Shown here: piece by piece, positions 1-9,355 of the stretch
Layout: every line of letters starts with the position of its first letter
Position numbering within the stretch: the first letter of the stretch is position 1
Origin: Bacteroidales bacterium
Lineage (GTDB): Bacteria > Bacteroidota > Bacteroidia > Bacteroidales > UBA932
Length of the DNA stretch: 41,895 nt
Reading direction: 5' to 3'
Assembly: GCA_017962025.1 (NCBI GenBank)
Contig: JAGCWD010000019.1
Coordinates: 1-41,895 of the forward strand
The notes under the pieces: generated by a model
Told to the model about the DNA's origin: nothing
What the model saw: the letters and a program-made list of their open reading frames with translations, nothing else
The model's database searches: none
Translations under genes and position numbers: made by a program

Positions 1-426
1 GAGAACAAGAAGCACGAAGATACGGTTGTACAGGCCGTCTCCGACGAACTGCCGGAGGATGACACCATCCTCAAGGCATGGGCGGCGATACCAGAGGAAT
101 TCGAGGCCATGCAGCAGACCCGTCTGGCCAACACCCTGAAAAACGCCACCGCAGAGATAGAGACAGCTGACGGAATAAAGATTCTCACCTTCAAGGTCGT
201 CAACACAGCCCAGCATAACTGGATCCAGGACAACAGGCTGAGGTCCTTGGAAGGAAATTTGCAGAAAAAGGTAGGGTCCTCCAAACTTCGCCTTGAAGTA
301 GGTGTCATCCCGATGGAAGAGAAAGAGAAACAACCCTACACTGACCAGGAGAAGGCAACCGCCCTCATGGGAAAGAACGGCGAGATCCAGAACCTTATCA
401 AGGATTTCGGACTCGAGACCAAGTAA
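1..426 (+). CDS. dnaX: DNA polymerase III gamma/tau subunit, C-terminal end (partial)
   Basis: The reading frame is open from base 1 and ends with TAA at 424-426, so only the last 141 residues are present. They match the C-terminal part of DnaX as found in Bacteroidetes: a KxxLPED/ILKAWAAIPEEF start, an alpha/beta region with HNWIQDN and LEGNLQKKVG, and the closing PYTDQEKATALMGKNGEIQNL and IKDFGLE stretch. The ATPase and zinc-finger domains lie outside the window. DnaX is the clamp-loader subunit that organises the replicative polymerase. No start codon should be called inside the window; the ATG at 109 is internal. lptB begins 24 nt downstream on the same strand. Identification rests on the tail alone. 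Confidence 0.75.
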   Translation, partial: ENKKHEDTVVQAVSDELPEDDTILKAWAAIPEEFEAMQQTRLANTLKNATAEIETADGIKILTFKVVNTAQHNWIQDNRLRSLEGNLQKKVGSSKLRLEVGVIPMEEKEKQPYTDQEKATALMGKNGEIQNLIKDFGLETK

Positions 427-450
427 AGTTGAATTAACAGAAGACCAAAG

Positions 451-1236
451 ATGAAGCTTCGCTGCGAAAATCTAGTCAAGAAATACGGTATCAGGACTGT
501 CGTAAAAGGAGTCTCCATGGAAATCGTCCAGGGAGAGATTGTCGGTTTCCTCGGTCCTAACGGAGCGGGAAAGACGACCAGTTTCTATATGATCACCGGA
601 CAGATAGTTCCTAACGGAGGAAGGGTATTCCTGGACGACGAGGACATTACCGACCTGCCCATGTACAAGAGGGCCCAGAAAGGTATCTGATACCTCCCTC
701 AGGAAGCCTCCGTGTTCCGCAAGATGTCTGTCGAGGACAACATCATGTCAGTTATGGAGATGTCCGACATGACGAAGGAGGAGAGGAAGGATCGTCTCGA
801 GAGCCTTATCGACGAGTTCAACCTGTCCAAGGTCCGCAAGAGTCTCGGAATCCAGTTGTCAGGAGGTGAGAGGAGGCGCTGTGAGATAGCGCGTGCCCTT
901 GCCATCGACCCCAAGTTCATCCTTCTTGACGAACCGTTCGCCGGAGTTGACCCGATTGCAGTGGAGGACATCCAGTTCATCATCGCCAAGCTAAAGTACA
1001 AGGACATCGGAGTCATCATCACGGACCACAACGTGGGTGAGACCCTGGCCATCACCGACAGGGCATACCTGCTTTACGAAGGAACTATCCTACAGCAAGG
1101 TACACCTGAAGCCCTGGCTGCCGACGAAGACGTGCGCACCAAGTACCTTGGCTCAGGATTTGTTCTCAAGAAGTCTGTCTCCGTCGAAAGGGCAAGGGCG
1201 GAGTATCTTGCACAACTTAATAAGGAATCACTATGA
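451..1236 (+). pseudogene. lptB: LPS export ABC transporter ATPase LptB, interrupted by in-frame TGA
   Basis: LptB powers extraction of lipopolysaccharide from the inner membrane for transport to the outer membrane. The frame would encode 261 residues, the normal family length: Walker A GPNGAGKTT at 35-43, Q-loop YLPQE at 81-85, signature LSGGERRR near 136-143, Walker B FILLDEP, and the H-loop ITDHN. Codon 80 (688-690) is TGA where the family has Gly (GIGYLPQE), a one-base change from GGA. The two halves are in the same frame, so this is a nonsense change, not a frameshift. Restart at GTG 712 would give a 174-residue piece lacking Walker A. Other genes here end in TGA, so the codon is not reassigned. 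LptB is normally essential; sequencing or assembly error, a strain variant or readthrough are all possible. The stop overlaps the next ATG (ATGA). Confidence 0.85.
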
Positions 1237-2087
1237 AAAAGAGACTTGCACTTATAATATGCCTTCTGGCCGGCGTCCTGCTCCCTTCGGAGATGTTCGG
1301 CCAGGCACAGATCTACACCAGGAAAGAGAAGCTGAAGGACATTACGGCAAAGACCACCAAGGTAGTACTCAACGGTGATGAGATGCTGAACGAGGCTATC
1401 AAGGAGAGCGTTGCTGCAACCTGGACGATGTCTCCCTACGAGTTCTGCTCCGTTGAAGAGTTCGAAAAGATAAAGACCAGCGACAAGTTCTATTTCCTGC
1501 TGGTAGCAAAAGGCCAGCAGCGTAAGGAATCGGAACCTGGAATTGATTTCCTGACCCTTGTCAAGGGCGGCGAAGATGCTTCCAAATCCATCAATGACAT
1601 GTTGGAAGTAGTGTCCTTCCCCCTCCGCTCGGCAAGCGAGCCTTCCGGCAGGGAATTCGTCCTGCTTCCCGCCTTCCTGACAATAATCCAGGACCATGCC
1701 CAGAACCTTACCAGCTCCGAGGTCAAGGCCTATTCCACCCTGAGTGCCGAGGACACGAAGAAACTTGCCATCAGGCAGATCTATTTCAGCAAGGATGATT
1801 TCGCCCCACAGGTGGATGACAAGACGATTGAGTCCCTGGACCAGGACATCATAGTGAAAGAGGATGAAGACGATGTGGACGATGTTTTCACACAAGGAAC
1901 CTACAACGCCGTCATCAGCTATGTGGTAGCTCCTACCGAGCCTGTCAACGGCTCCGTCTGCTACAAGCTCCTCATCGGAGCTGACAACCACAAGCTTTAC
2001 TGGTACAAGAAGCACCGGATCACGGCAAGGAGCGGACGCGGTTTCCTCGCCAGCGACCTCAGGACCATTAATCAGATAAGGAAATAA
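1233..2087 (+). CDS. Secreted hypothetical protein between lptB and an M16 peptidase
   Basis: I do not recognise a named family. The 284-residue product begins with a clear signal peptide ([18 protein letters not shown], small residues near GQAQ at about 24-27), so it should be exported to the periplasm or outer membrane. The mature part is soluble-looking, with alternating helix and strand and one strongly acidic stretch ([11 protein letters not shown]) around residues 210-220. There are no transmembrane segments after the signal and no lipobox. It is translationally coupled: its ATG overlaps the lptB TGA, and its TAA shares one base with the ATG of the M16 gene. That tight packing suggests an envelope role, but this is inference from position only. 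Confidence 0.75.
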   Translation: MKKRLALIICLLAGVLLPSEMFGQAQIYTRKEKLKDITAKTTKVVLNGDEMLNEAIKESVAATWTMSPYEFCSVEEFEKIKTSDKFYFLLVAKGQQRKESEPGIDFLTLVKGGEDASKSINDMLEVVSFPLRSASEPSGREFVLLPAFLTIIQDHAQNLTSSEVKAYSTLSAEDTKKLAIRQIYFSKDDFAPQVDDKTIESLDQDIIVKEDEDDVDDVFTQGTYNAVISYVVAPTEPVNGSVCYKLLIGADNHKLYWYKKHRITARSGRGFLASDLRTINQIRK

Positions 2088-3316
2088 TGCTCATCGGCAA
2101 GGCAGCCTGCGGGCTGCAGTACGCTGTCAAAAGGAGCGGCAATGCTGTCGGATATTGTTCGCTCACCATAAAGTGTGGGACCCGCGATGAAGGAGACTTT
2201 CACAGCGGGATCGCCCATTTCACGGAACATACCATATTCAAAGGCACGGCACGCAAGAGTTCGCGTGTCATCAACAGTTATCTGGACCGTCTGGGCGGTG
2301 ATCTCAACGCCTTCACCACAAAGGAGGAGATTGTCATCCATGCCACAGTGTTGAAAGAAGACCTGGGCAAGGCGGCGTCCCTCCTTCTGGAGCTCGCCAC
2401 CTGTCCTACCTTCCCTGAAGAGGAGATCGACGTCGAAAAAGGGGTTGTCATAGACGAGATCAACTCCTACAAAGACTCCCCTGCCGATGATGTATACGAC
2501 AAATTCGAGGAAGCCCTTCTCTCAGGACATCCACTCGGGCGGCCTATCCTTGGGACAACTGCCAGCGTAAAGAAGATCAACGGAGAAGAACTCCGGAAGT
2601 TCATCAAAGAGCGTTTCACCCCCGGGAACATGGCCTTGGCCATAGTAGCTGACGTGGATGAAAAGCGGATGGAAAATGCTGTCCTCAAGCTGGTTGGCAA
2701 GGTCTTCGCTCCTTCCTCCGTCATTCCCGAAGACAGGGTATTGAAAACCCCTGAAACAAGAGGATCTTTCCACAGGACCGTGGAGAAAAAGAACCACGAG
2801 GTCAATGCAGTGATCGGTGCCTTGGCACCATCCCTCTACGACAAGGAAACCCGTTTCCCTGCAATCCTTCTTGGAAATATAATCGGAGGGCCCGCATCCA
2901 ACTCCAGGCTGAACGACCTTCTTCGTGAAAAGAACGGCTGGGTCTATGGCGCTGAAACCTCCTACACCCAGTATTCCGAGACCGGAGTAATGGCCATCTC
3001 ACTTGGCTGCGACAGGGGTAATCTGGACAAATGCTTGAAAGGAGTGGACAAGGTAATCCGGAAGATGCAGGACGAGCGGCTCTCCGATGCCGCCCTAAAG
3101 GCCGCAAAGAAGCAACTCCTCGGCCAGCTCGCAATCAGTTCCGACAATGGCGAGACACAATGTCTTTCTATGGGGAAAAGCCTGGTCTCCTTCGGGACCG
3201 TTTCCTCAGATGCCCAAAACCGTGCTGCTATAGAGGCCGTTTCCGCTGAAAAGCTTCAGGAAGCTGCCAGGACCATATTCAATCCCGAGACTACATCATC
3301 ACTGATTTTCCTATAA
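2087..3316 (+). CDS. M16 family zinc metallopeptidase
   Basis: A 409-residue single-chain M16 (pitrilysin/insulinase, processing-peptidase-like) protease. The inverted zinc motif HFTEH is at 44-48, and Glu124 in VVIDEINSYKD lies 76 residues after His48, the spacing known for the third zinc ligand. The second half carries the Arg/Tyr substrate-binding pair in NSRLNDLLREKNGWVYG. Having both elements argues for an active enzyme rather than the inactive partner of a heterodimer. No signal peptide is visible, so a cytoplasmic location is likeliest. The ATG overlaps the TAA of the upstream gene by one base. M16 proteins of this size degrade or process short peptides; the natural substrate cannot be told. 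Confidence 0.9.
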   Translation: MLIGKAACGLQYAVKRSGNAVGYCSLTIKCGTRDEGDFHSGIAHFTEHTIFKGTARKSSRVINSYLDRLGGDLNAFTTKEEIVIHATVLKEDLGKAASLLLELATCPTFPEEEIDVEKGVVIDEINSYKDSPADDVYDKFEEALLSGHPLGRPILGTTASVKKINGEELRKFIKERFTPGNMALAIVADVDEKRMENAVLKLVGKVFAPSSVIPEDRVLKTPETRGSFHRTVEKKNHEVNAVIGALAPSLYDKETRFPAILLGNIIGGPASNSRLNDLLREKNGWVYGAETSYTQYSETGVMAISLGCDRGNLDKCLKGVDKVIRKMQDERLSDAALKAAKKQLLGQLAISSDNGETQCLSMGKSLVSFGTVSSDAQNRAAIEAVSAEKLQEAARTIFNPETTSSLIFL

Positions 3317-3327
3317 TACCTGAATAT

Positions 3328-4770
3328 ATGAACTCCAGGACCATCATTCTTTCTTTGGCAATCATCACCGCCGGACTAGTTTCATGCAAGGAAGCACCGG
3401 CCCCGGAACCCTATGGTGCCATCCCCACTCCCCAGCAGGTGGAATGGCAGAAGATGGAGATGAATATGTTCGTCCACTTCGGGCCCAACACCTTTACAGG
3501 AAGGGAATGGGGCCTTGGCACTGAAGCCGAAGACATATTCAATCCCACAGCATTGGACTGCAACCAATGGGCATCCACTGCAAAGGCTGCAGGTTTCAAA
3601 GGAATAATCATCACCGGAAAGCACCATGATGGTTTCTGCCTGTGGCCCAACCCCATGAGCACCCACACGGTTGCTGCCAGCCCCTGGAAAGACGGCAAGG
3701 GAGACGTCCTCAAGGAACTCTCGGATGCATGCAGGAAGCAGGGCCTGAAATTCGGGGTCTATATCTCTCCATGGGACAGGAACGATCCACACTATGGCAC
3801 TCCTGAATATAATGACGTTTATGTGAAGACCCTCCAAGATGTCCACGGTGGGAAATACGGAGATGTCTTCGAGCAATGCTTCGATGGAGCGAACGGGGAG
3901 GGCCCCAACGGAAAGAAACAAGTCTATGACTGGCCACTGTTCCACAAGACAGTCCTGGACCTCCATCCAATGGCCATAATGTTCAGCGATGTCGGACCAG
4001 GATGCCGCTGGGTCGGAAACGAAAGAGGAGTTGCAGGAAGGACTAACTGGAGCACGCTCAATACTGAAGGATTCACTCCCGGAGCAGGATCTCCCCCTAC
4101 CGACACCCTCAATTCCGGAAACGTTCACGGGAACTTCTGGATTCCCGCCGAGACGGATGTCTCCATCCGCCCGGGCTGGTTCTGGAGAGAGAGCGAGAAC
4201 GGAAGGGTGAAATCGGTCAATGACCTCTTAGGTATTTACTACACCAGTGTCGGCCGCAATTCCCTGCTCCTGCTGAATGTCCCTCCTGACACCACCGGCT
4301 GCCTTCATCCTGTAGATTCCGCAAGGATGATCGAGTTCAAGGGAGCCCTCGACGAGATATTCAAGGAAGACCTTGCCGATGGGGCCAAGGTTAACGCTTC
4401 TTCATCAAGGGGACGTGGGTTCGCTGCACGCAACATCCTGGACGGCAACTACGATTCCTATTGGGCCGCACCTGACGGGACCTTCGAGGCGACCCTTACC
4501 TTCGCCCTGAAAGGGAAGAAGACCTTAAACAGGGTCCTTCTTCAGGAATATGTTCCTTTGGGACAGAGGGTGAAGTCCTTCACTGTCGAAGTTGCCTCGC
4601 CTGACGGAACCTGGAATCCGGTCGCGGAGGAAACCACTATCGGCTACAAGAGAATAGTCCTGATTGAAAAGGTCACCACGGACAAAGTCCGGGTGACCGT
4701 CAAAGCCTATGCACCGCCCGTACTCAACGGATTCGGACTCTTCATGGACACTATTTACGACCGACCTTGA
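3328..4770 (+). CDS. GH29 alpha-L-fucosidase, lipoprotein
   Basis: A 480-residue glycoside hydrolase family 29 exo-fucosidase, which removes terminal alpha-linked L-fucose with retention. A lipoprotein signal ends at Cys20 (LVSC), placing it on the periplasmic or surface side of a membrane. The TIM-barrel domain shows MFVHFGPNTFTGREWG (47-62), GKHHDGFCLWP (97-107) and IMFSDVGPGCRWVG, with Asp221 the likely nucleophile. After about residue 350 a beta-sandwich of the F5/8 type C kind follows. The overall build is like GH29 subfamily B (alpha-1,3/1,4-fucosidases), but linkage is inference. It starts 11 nt after the M16 gene and may be co-transcribed with it, an odd partner. Its end overlaps the convergent phosphoesterase by 20 nt. 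Confidence 0.92.
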   Translation: MNSRTIILSLAIITAGLVSCKEAPAPEPYGAIPTPQQVEWQKMEMNMFVHFGPNTFTGREWGLGTEAEDIFNPTALDCNQWASTAKAAGFKGIIITGKHHDGFCLWPNPMSTHTVAASPWKDGKGDVLKELSDACRKQGLKFGVYISPWDRNDPHYGTPEYNDVYVKTLQDVHGGKYGDVFEQCFDGANGEGPNGKKQVYDWPLFHKTVLDLHPMAIMFSDVGPGCRWVGNERGVAGRTNWSTLNTEGFTPGAGSPPTDTLNSGNVHGNFWIPAETDVSIRPGWFWRESENGRVKSVNDLLGIYYTSVGRNSLLLLNVPPDTTGCLHPVDSARMIEFKGALDEIFKEDLADGAKVNASSSRGRGFAARNILDGNYDSYWAAPDGTFEATLTFALKGKKTLNRVLLQEYVPLGQRVKSFTVEVASPDGTWNPVAEETTIGYKRIVLIEKVTTDKVRVTVKAYAPPVLNGFGLFMDTIYDRP

Positions 4771-5947
4771 ACTCCAGCTTGCGCTGAAGGACGTGGTTCT
4801 CATTGAAAAATGTCAGGTTTATCCTGGATTTGTCAACGTCAGTAACCATCAGTTCCCGGTTCTTGTTGCAGACCACCGGGAAGTTTGCGTTAGTGCTTCC
4901 AGGCTCATAGTAACGGTACTGGTGGATGTGTGCGCATAGCATCAGGTCAATTCCGGCATCATTGAGAAGGGGAACGAATTTCTCTGCTACGACACGGTTG
5001 CCGAACCAGCTTTTCGGATCCGGCTGGATGTGGGAGAACACTATCCTGACTTCCGACTCCTTGAACTCCTTGCTGTCAAGGACCTCCTTGAGCCATTCCG
5101 CCTCCCTGTCAGTGTACTCGTCGGTAATCATCACCCCCAGGTTACGGATGTCCCCGTCGTACTTGTCTTCTCCTGAATCAAGGAAGATGAAGAAAAACTT
5201 CCCGTACTTCTTATAGAAATAGGTCATGCCTCCGGGATTGCTGTGGTAGTCATTCCATTTGAGGGCATCATTGCCTCTGAACTCGTGGTTGCCGCGGGTG
5301 ATCATTGTGGGAATGCAGTAGCCGTAAAGCTCTGCAGCCGAGGTCATGTAGTGTCTTGGAATATCTTCTTCATTGTCTATCGCCGAAGTCATGTCTCCGT
5401 TGAGAACCACAAAATCATAATCCCGTTCAAGAGCATCGCTCATAAGCATCCTGAACAGGGAATCACTTTCATGCAAGTCATTGACCGTTCCGAAACGGAC
5501 CCTGTCGTAATCTTCTGCCAAGGTCTTGCACCAGGTTGGACGGGACTTGACATCCAAGCCGTAACCCGGGGTGTAGATGATTCCTGCCCGGTTGTACTGG
5601 GCTGTCACACCCTCCATCATGATGCGGTATCTGTATTTGGTATCCGGTTGCAGTCCATCCACTGTCACATGATGGACCTTGGTAATGGGTCGGCGTCCAA
5701 AACCACGGAGGTCATAGTATTTCTTCCTCTCGCAGTTGTTCCAGTTGGTCCCGTCATCAGGAGCTACTTCTACCCATGATACCGCATCCATATCCGTTGT
5801 CCAGATGACAGTAAAACTATGAGTAGTAACATTCTGGAGGAAAGGCCCGCAGACTTGATGCACGGACACCATCTTATCCTGGGAGAAAACCACAACTGAA
5901 CAGAACAAGAATATTGAAACCAGAAGAGCTTTAGTATTCATTCTCAT
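4751..5947 (-). CDS. Secreted metallophosphoesterase with N-terminal Fn3-like domain
   Basis: A 398-residue calcineurin-like phosphoesterase. Residues 1-23 form a signal peptide (ALLVSIFLFCSVVVFSQ). Residues about 28-125 look like the fibronectin-type domain of purple acid phosphatases (VIWTTDMDAVSWVEV, LQPDTKYRYRI). The catalytic domain has the metal-binding series VNDLHE (Asp157, His159), NGDMTS (Asp185), RGNHEF (Asn220, His221), FSHIQPD and CAHIHQY. It should hydrolyse a phosphomonoester or diester outside the cytoplasm; the substrate is unknown. A second ATG two codons in (5941) is an equally good start. It is divergent from susC across 93 nt, so it could be part of the same glycan response, for example removing phosphate from a substituted glycan, but that is inference. 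Confidence 0.88.
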   Translation of the reverse strand: MRMNTKALLVSIFLFCSVVVFSQDKMVSVHQVCGPFLQNVTTHSFTVIWTTDMDAVSWVEVAPDDGTNWNNCERKKYYDLRGFGRRPITKVHHVTVDGLQPDTKYRYRIMMEGVTAQYNRAGIIYTPGYGLDVKSRPTWCKTLAEDYDRVRFGTVNDLHESDSLFRMLMSDALERDYDFVVLNGDMTSAIDNEEDIPRHYMTSAAELYGYCIPTMITRGNHEFRGNDALKWNDYHSNPGGMTYFYKKYGKFFFIFLDSGEDKYDGDIRNLGVMITDEYTDREAEWLKEVLDSKEFKESEVRIVFSHIQPDPKSWFGNRVVAEKFVPLLNDAGIDLMLCAHIHQYRYYEPGSTNANFPVVCNKNRELMVTDVDKSRINLTFFNENHVLQRKLEFKVGRK

Positions 5948-6040
5948 GACTGTAAAAAAGAATTGGACTGACGTAAAAATAAAAATATTTACTATTTTTA
6001 TAAAGTAAAATGAACTTTCGAACCACTTAATAATTCACTT
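5948..6040. other. AT-rich divergent intergenic region, phosphoesterase / susC
   Basis: These 93 nt separate the divergent phosphoesterase and susC starts and must carry both promoters. The stretch is very AT-rich (runs of A and T at 5975-6010). I see no full match to the Bacteroidetes promoter pattern for susC; on the minus strand TATTTTTA-type sequence is present but the last base of the -7 box is wrong. No clear operator palindrome is visible. Confidence 0.4.
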
Positions 6041-9000
6041 ATGAACAAAAAATCCTTAAAGACCGGATCGTGGATGAAGCATCTGCTCGCCGCTTTCCTG
6101 ATTTTCGGAATGGCCTTCACAGGATTGGCCCAAAGGAACACCGTCAGAGGAACGGTGGTCGATGAAGAGGGAAATCCTGGCGTCGGCGCGTTCGTCACGG
6201 TCCAAGGAGTCTCTGGTGGTACATCCACTGACGTCAACGGACACTATTCGATTGATGCTCCCGCCGGGAGTACTCTCGTGTTCTCATTCATCGGATTCCG
6301 CACCCAGCAGGTTCCTGCAGGCAACGCGGCTAACATCGTCCTGGTCCAGGACCGTACCAGCCTCGACGAATCCGTGGTGGTCGCTTATGGTGTACAGAAG
6401 AAGCGTGACATCGTCGGTGCCGTCGAGAACCTCTCCACAAAGGAGATCGAGTCCCGTACCGGTAATTCGATGAACATCTCCAGAGCCCTTCAGGGAACGA
6501 TTCCTGGACTCAACCTGTCTTTCACCGATGGCAAGCCGAACCGTGACGCGACGATCCAGATCCGTGGTACGGTCAACTCCATCGGTTCCGGTGGTACCGC
6601 TCTTGTCCTCATTGACGGTATCGAAGGTGACATGAACAGCGTCAACCCGGACGACATCGAGTCAGTGACAGTCCTCAAGGATGCCTCATCGGCAGCAGTC
6701 TATGGATCCCGTGGTACCTTCGGTGTCATCCTCCTTACCACAAAGAGCGGAGGCAACACCCAACCCAGGGTCACCTACAGCAACGCTTTCAACATCTACT
6801 CCCGTACAGTTAAGCCTCAGATGGTGACCAACGGTCTTCAGTGGACGACTTCCTTCCTGGAAGCCTACCGTGCTCGTACCGCTTCTGACCCTGCCAACAT
6901 CAACAACGTGTTCGCCTTCTCCCGCGAGTGGTATGAAAACTTGAAGGAATGGGACAAGAAGAATGTTCCCAACTCCGAAAGGTACGATGTCAATCCCGCC
7001 AACGGGCGCTGGCGTTACTATGGTAACACCAACTGGTACGACATCATATTCAAGGATTACACCACCGGCCAGACACATAACCTGACAGTCTCCGGCGGCA
7101 GCGACAAGGCCAACTATTTCATCTCCGGAAGATTCTTCACCCAGAACGGTATCGAGAAAGCCGGAAATGAAAAGTTCAACCAGTACAACCTCCGCGCAAA
7201 GGGATCCCTCCAGATCCGTCCTTGGCTCAGGCTGGACAACAACACTGACTTCACAAGGCGCAACTCCCACCAACCTTTGGGATTCACAGGAACAGGAGAG
7301 AGCCCTGTAAACAATTTCCGAATGCTCAATCACCAGGGTTATCCTATGACTCTCGAAAAGAATCCTGACGGTTCATGGACTGAAGCAGCCGTTTATCTCG
7401 GCTGGGCAGGTTTCGTCGAGGGCAATTCCTGGAGGAAGGATGATGCTCTGAACCTTAAGAACCTGAGCACCATCACTGTAGATATCGTCAAGGATGTCCT
7501 CGTGGCCCGTGCAAATTATGCATATTACTATGGCAATGGTCAGCGCCGCCAGGTAGTAGTTCCTTATTATTCCAAGAATGGTCCTGCAATGTCCGAAGCC
7601 ATGAGGCCTTCCGGATCCAGGTACTCCGAATTCCCTTGGACCATGCAGCGCCAGACTGCCGATGCTACCTTGACCTTTACTCCCAACCTCGGCCCTAACC
7701 ACTCCCTTACACTGATGGGCGGTTGGAACCTCGAGGATGTCGTTTACACAAGGAATCACTTTACCAGGATGGATCTCCTGCTGAATGACAGGCCTAACTG
7801 GTCCCTGCTCAACGGAGAAACAATGACCCTGGAAGACGGAGGATCATGGGATTCCGCCCTCAACGGTTTCTTCGGACGTCTCAACTACAACTACAAGAGC
7901 AAATACCTGCTCGAAGTCAGCGGACGTTACGATGGCAACTCACGTTTCCCTGCCGGACAGCGCTGGGGATTCTTCCCTTCAGCTTCAATAGGTTGGAGAA
8001 TTTCTGAAGAAGGTTTCCTCAAGGATGCCGAGTGGCTTGACAACCTCAAGCTTCGCTTCTCTGCCGGTACTGCCGGAAACGGTCTGATTTCAAATGCTTA
8101 TGCCTATATGTCCACGATGACCATTTCCAAGTCATCGATGATCAGCAATGGCAACACTTTCACCCGCACCTCCGCTCCCGCTCCAGTACCTAACGGCCTG
8201 ACCTGGGAGAAAGCCACAACCTACGACATCGGTCTCGACTTCGAGGCCCTTAACGGAAGGCTCAATTTTGTGGCTGATGTGTATCGCAAAGCTACCACTG
8301 ACATGTATGTGTCCGGTGACGAGCTCCCGGCTGTCTATGGTAACAGCGCCCCCAAGGGCAACTACGCTGACATGCAGACCGACGGATGGGAAGTCAGCCT
8401 GGGGTGGCGCAACACCCACACCGTAGGAGGGAAGCCACTGACCTATTCCATCAAGGGAATGGTCTATGACGCGATGAGCAAAATCACCAGGTACACTTCC
8501 AAGACCAATCTGCTCCCGACAATCTATTCCACCAACTACTATGAGGGAATGACAATTGGTGAAATCTGGGGGCACAGGACCGATGGTTTCATTACAGAGG
8601 CAGACAAAGCTGCCGGCAACATCGTTCCTATGGTCTACACCAACAGTTCATGGAAACAGAACGTCGGTGACATCAAGTTTATCGACGAGGATGGATCAGG
8701 ACGTGTTGACTATGGAAACCGTACTCTTGACAATCATGGAGACCTCGTAAAGATCGGAAACATGACTCCCCGATACAATTACAGTCTCAATATGAGTGTC
8801 AACTGGAACGGAATAGGACTGTCCATGATGTGGATGGGAGTCTTGAAACGCGACTGGTATCCTGCCAAGGAGTCCGGTTGGTTCTGGGGTCAGTACGGAC
8901 GTCCCTACTCGATGTCCATGCCTTGGCATGCTGAACGTGCTGCCATCTACGATGACACCAGTACAAATCTCCTTTCCACCAACTATGATGCCTACTGGCC

Positions 9001-9352
9001 CCGTCTGGTCAGTTACTCCGCTCAGGGAGGCAGCACTCCTTACGCCCAGGCCAACGATCACTTCCTCCAAAATGCAAGGTATCTCCGTCTGAAGAATCTT
9101 ACCTTGGACTACACTCTCCCCAAGAAATGGGTTGATGCTATCAATTTCCAAAGCATCAAGTTCTACATCTCCGGAGACAACCTCCTTACCTTCACTCCGC
9201 TGAAGAAACATGCTCCCAACTTCGATCCTGAAGGACTCTATCCTGGCGACGCTGACTGGGCTACCAACAACGTCGGTGGTGACAACTATGGAGACGGTGA
9301 CGGTTATCCCGTCATGAGAGTCTATACTTTCGGTGTGAACATCACTTTCTAA
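6041..9352 (+). CDS. SusC/RagA family TonB-dependent outer-membrane transporter
   Basis: An 1103-residue SusC-type protein, which forms the TonB-driven barrel that imports oligosaccharides (or peptides) with its SusD lid. Signal peptide about 1-30 (cleavage near GLAQ). A carboxypeptidase-D regulatory-like domain follows at about 33-107 (VRGTVVDEEGNPGVGAFVTV, SFIGFRTQQV), then the TonB-box-like LDESVVVAYG, then the plug (ALQGTIPGLNL, IQIRGT, VLIDGIEGD, ASSAAVYGSRG), and a long beta-barrel ending in the terminal aromatic residue of FGVNITF. Length and domain order are typical of fermenting gut Bacteroidetes. There is no N-terminal STN domain, so control through an anti-sigma partner is not indicated. 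susD starts 3 nt after its stop. The ligand cannot be read from sequence; neighbouring enzymes suggest a fucose- or GalNAc-containing glycan. Confidence 0.96.
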   Translation: MNKKSLKTGSWMKHLLAAFLIFGMAFTGLAQRNTVRGTVVDEEGNPGVGAFVTVQGVSGGTSTDVNGHYSIDAPAGSTLVFSFIGFRTQQVPAGNAANIVLVQDRTSLDESVVVAYGVQKKRDIVGAVENLSTKEIESRTGNSMNISRALQGTIPGLNLSFTDGKPNRDATIQIRGTVNSIGSGGTALVLIDGIEGDMNSVNPDDIESVTVLKDASSAAVYGSRGTFGVILLTTKSGGNTQPRVTYSNAFNIYSRTVKPQMVTNGLQWTTSFLEAYRARTASDPANINNVFAFSREWYENLKEWDKKNVPNSERYDVNPANGRWRYYGNTNWYDIIFKDYTTGQTHNLTVSGGSDKANYFISGRFFTQNGIEKAGNEKFNQYNLRAKGSLQIRPWLRLDNNTDFTRRNSHQPLGFTGTGESPVNNFRMLNHQGYPMTLEKNPDGSWTEAAVYLGWAGFVEGNSWRKDDALNLKNLSTITVDIVKDVLVARANYAYYYGNGQRRQVVVPYYSKNGPAMSEAMRPSGSRYSEFPWTMQRQTADATLTFTPNLGPNHSLTLMGGWNLEDVVYTRNHFTRMDLLLNDRPNWSLLNGETMTLEDGGSWDSALNGFFGRLNYNYKSKYLLEVSGRYDGNSRFPAGQRWGFFPSASIGWRISEEGFLKDAEWLDNLKLRFSAGTAGNGLISNAYAYMSTMTISKSSMISNGNTFTRTSAPAPVPNGLTWEKATTYDIGLDFEALNGRLNFVADVYRKATTDMYVSGDELPAVYGNSAPKGNYADMQTDGWEVSLGWRNTHTVGGKPLTYSIKGMVYDAMSKITRYTSKTNLLPTIYSTNYYEGMTIGEIWGHRTDGFITEADKAAGNIVPMVYTNSSWKQNVGDIKFIDEDGSGRVDYGNRTLDNHGDLVKIGNMTPRYNYSLNMSVNWNGIGLSMMWMGVLKRDWYPAKESGWFWGQYGRPYSMSMPWHAERAAIYDDTSTNLLSTNYDAYWPRLVSYSAQGGSTPYAQANDHFLQNARYLRLKNLTLDYTLPKKWVDAINFQSIKFYISGDNLLTFTPLKKHAPNFDPEGLYPGDADWATNNVGGDNYGDGDGYPVMRVYTFGVNITF

Positions 9353-9355
9353 AGA

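Noticed and set aside
688..690. Reassignment of TGA to glycine (as in SR1/Gracilibacteria).
   Set aside because: Several confident genes here end in TGA (for example GH29 at 4768-4770, the MBL gene and lptB itself), and no other gene has an internal TGA.
1074..2015. Long minus-strand open frame (313 codons) opposite the secreted hypothetical.
   Set aside because: It is antisense to a gene with a signal peptide and tight operon spacing, and its product has no family features.
5948..6040. AT-rich region as an origin or attachment site.
   Set aside because: Only 93 nt between divergent genes, with no repeats or DnaA-box cluster; a promoter region explains it.
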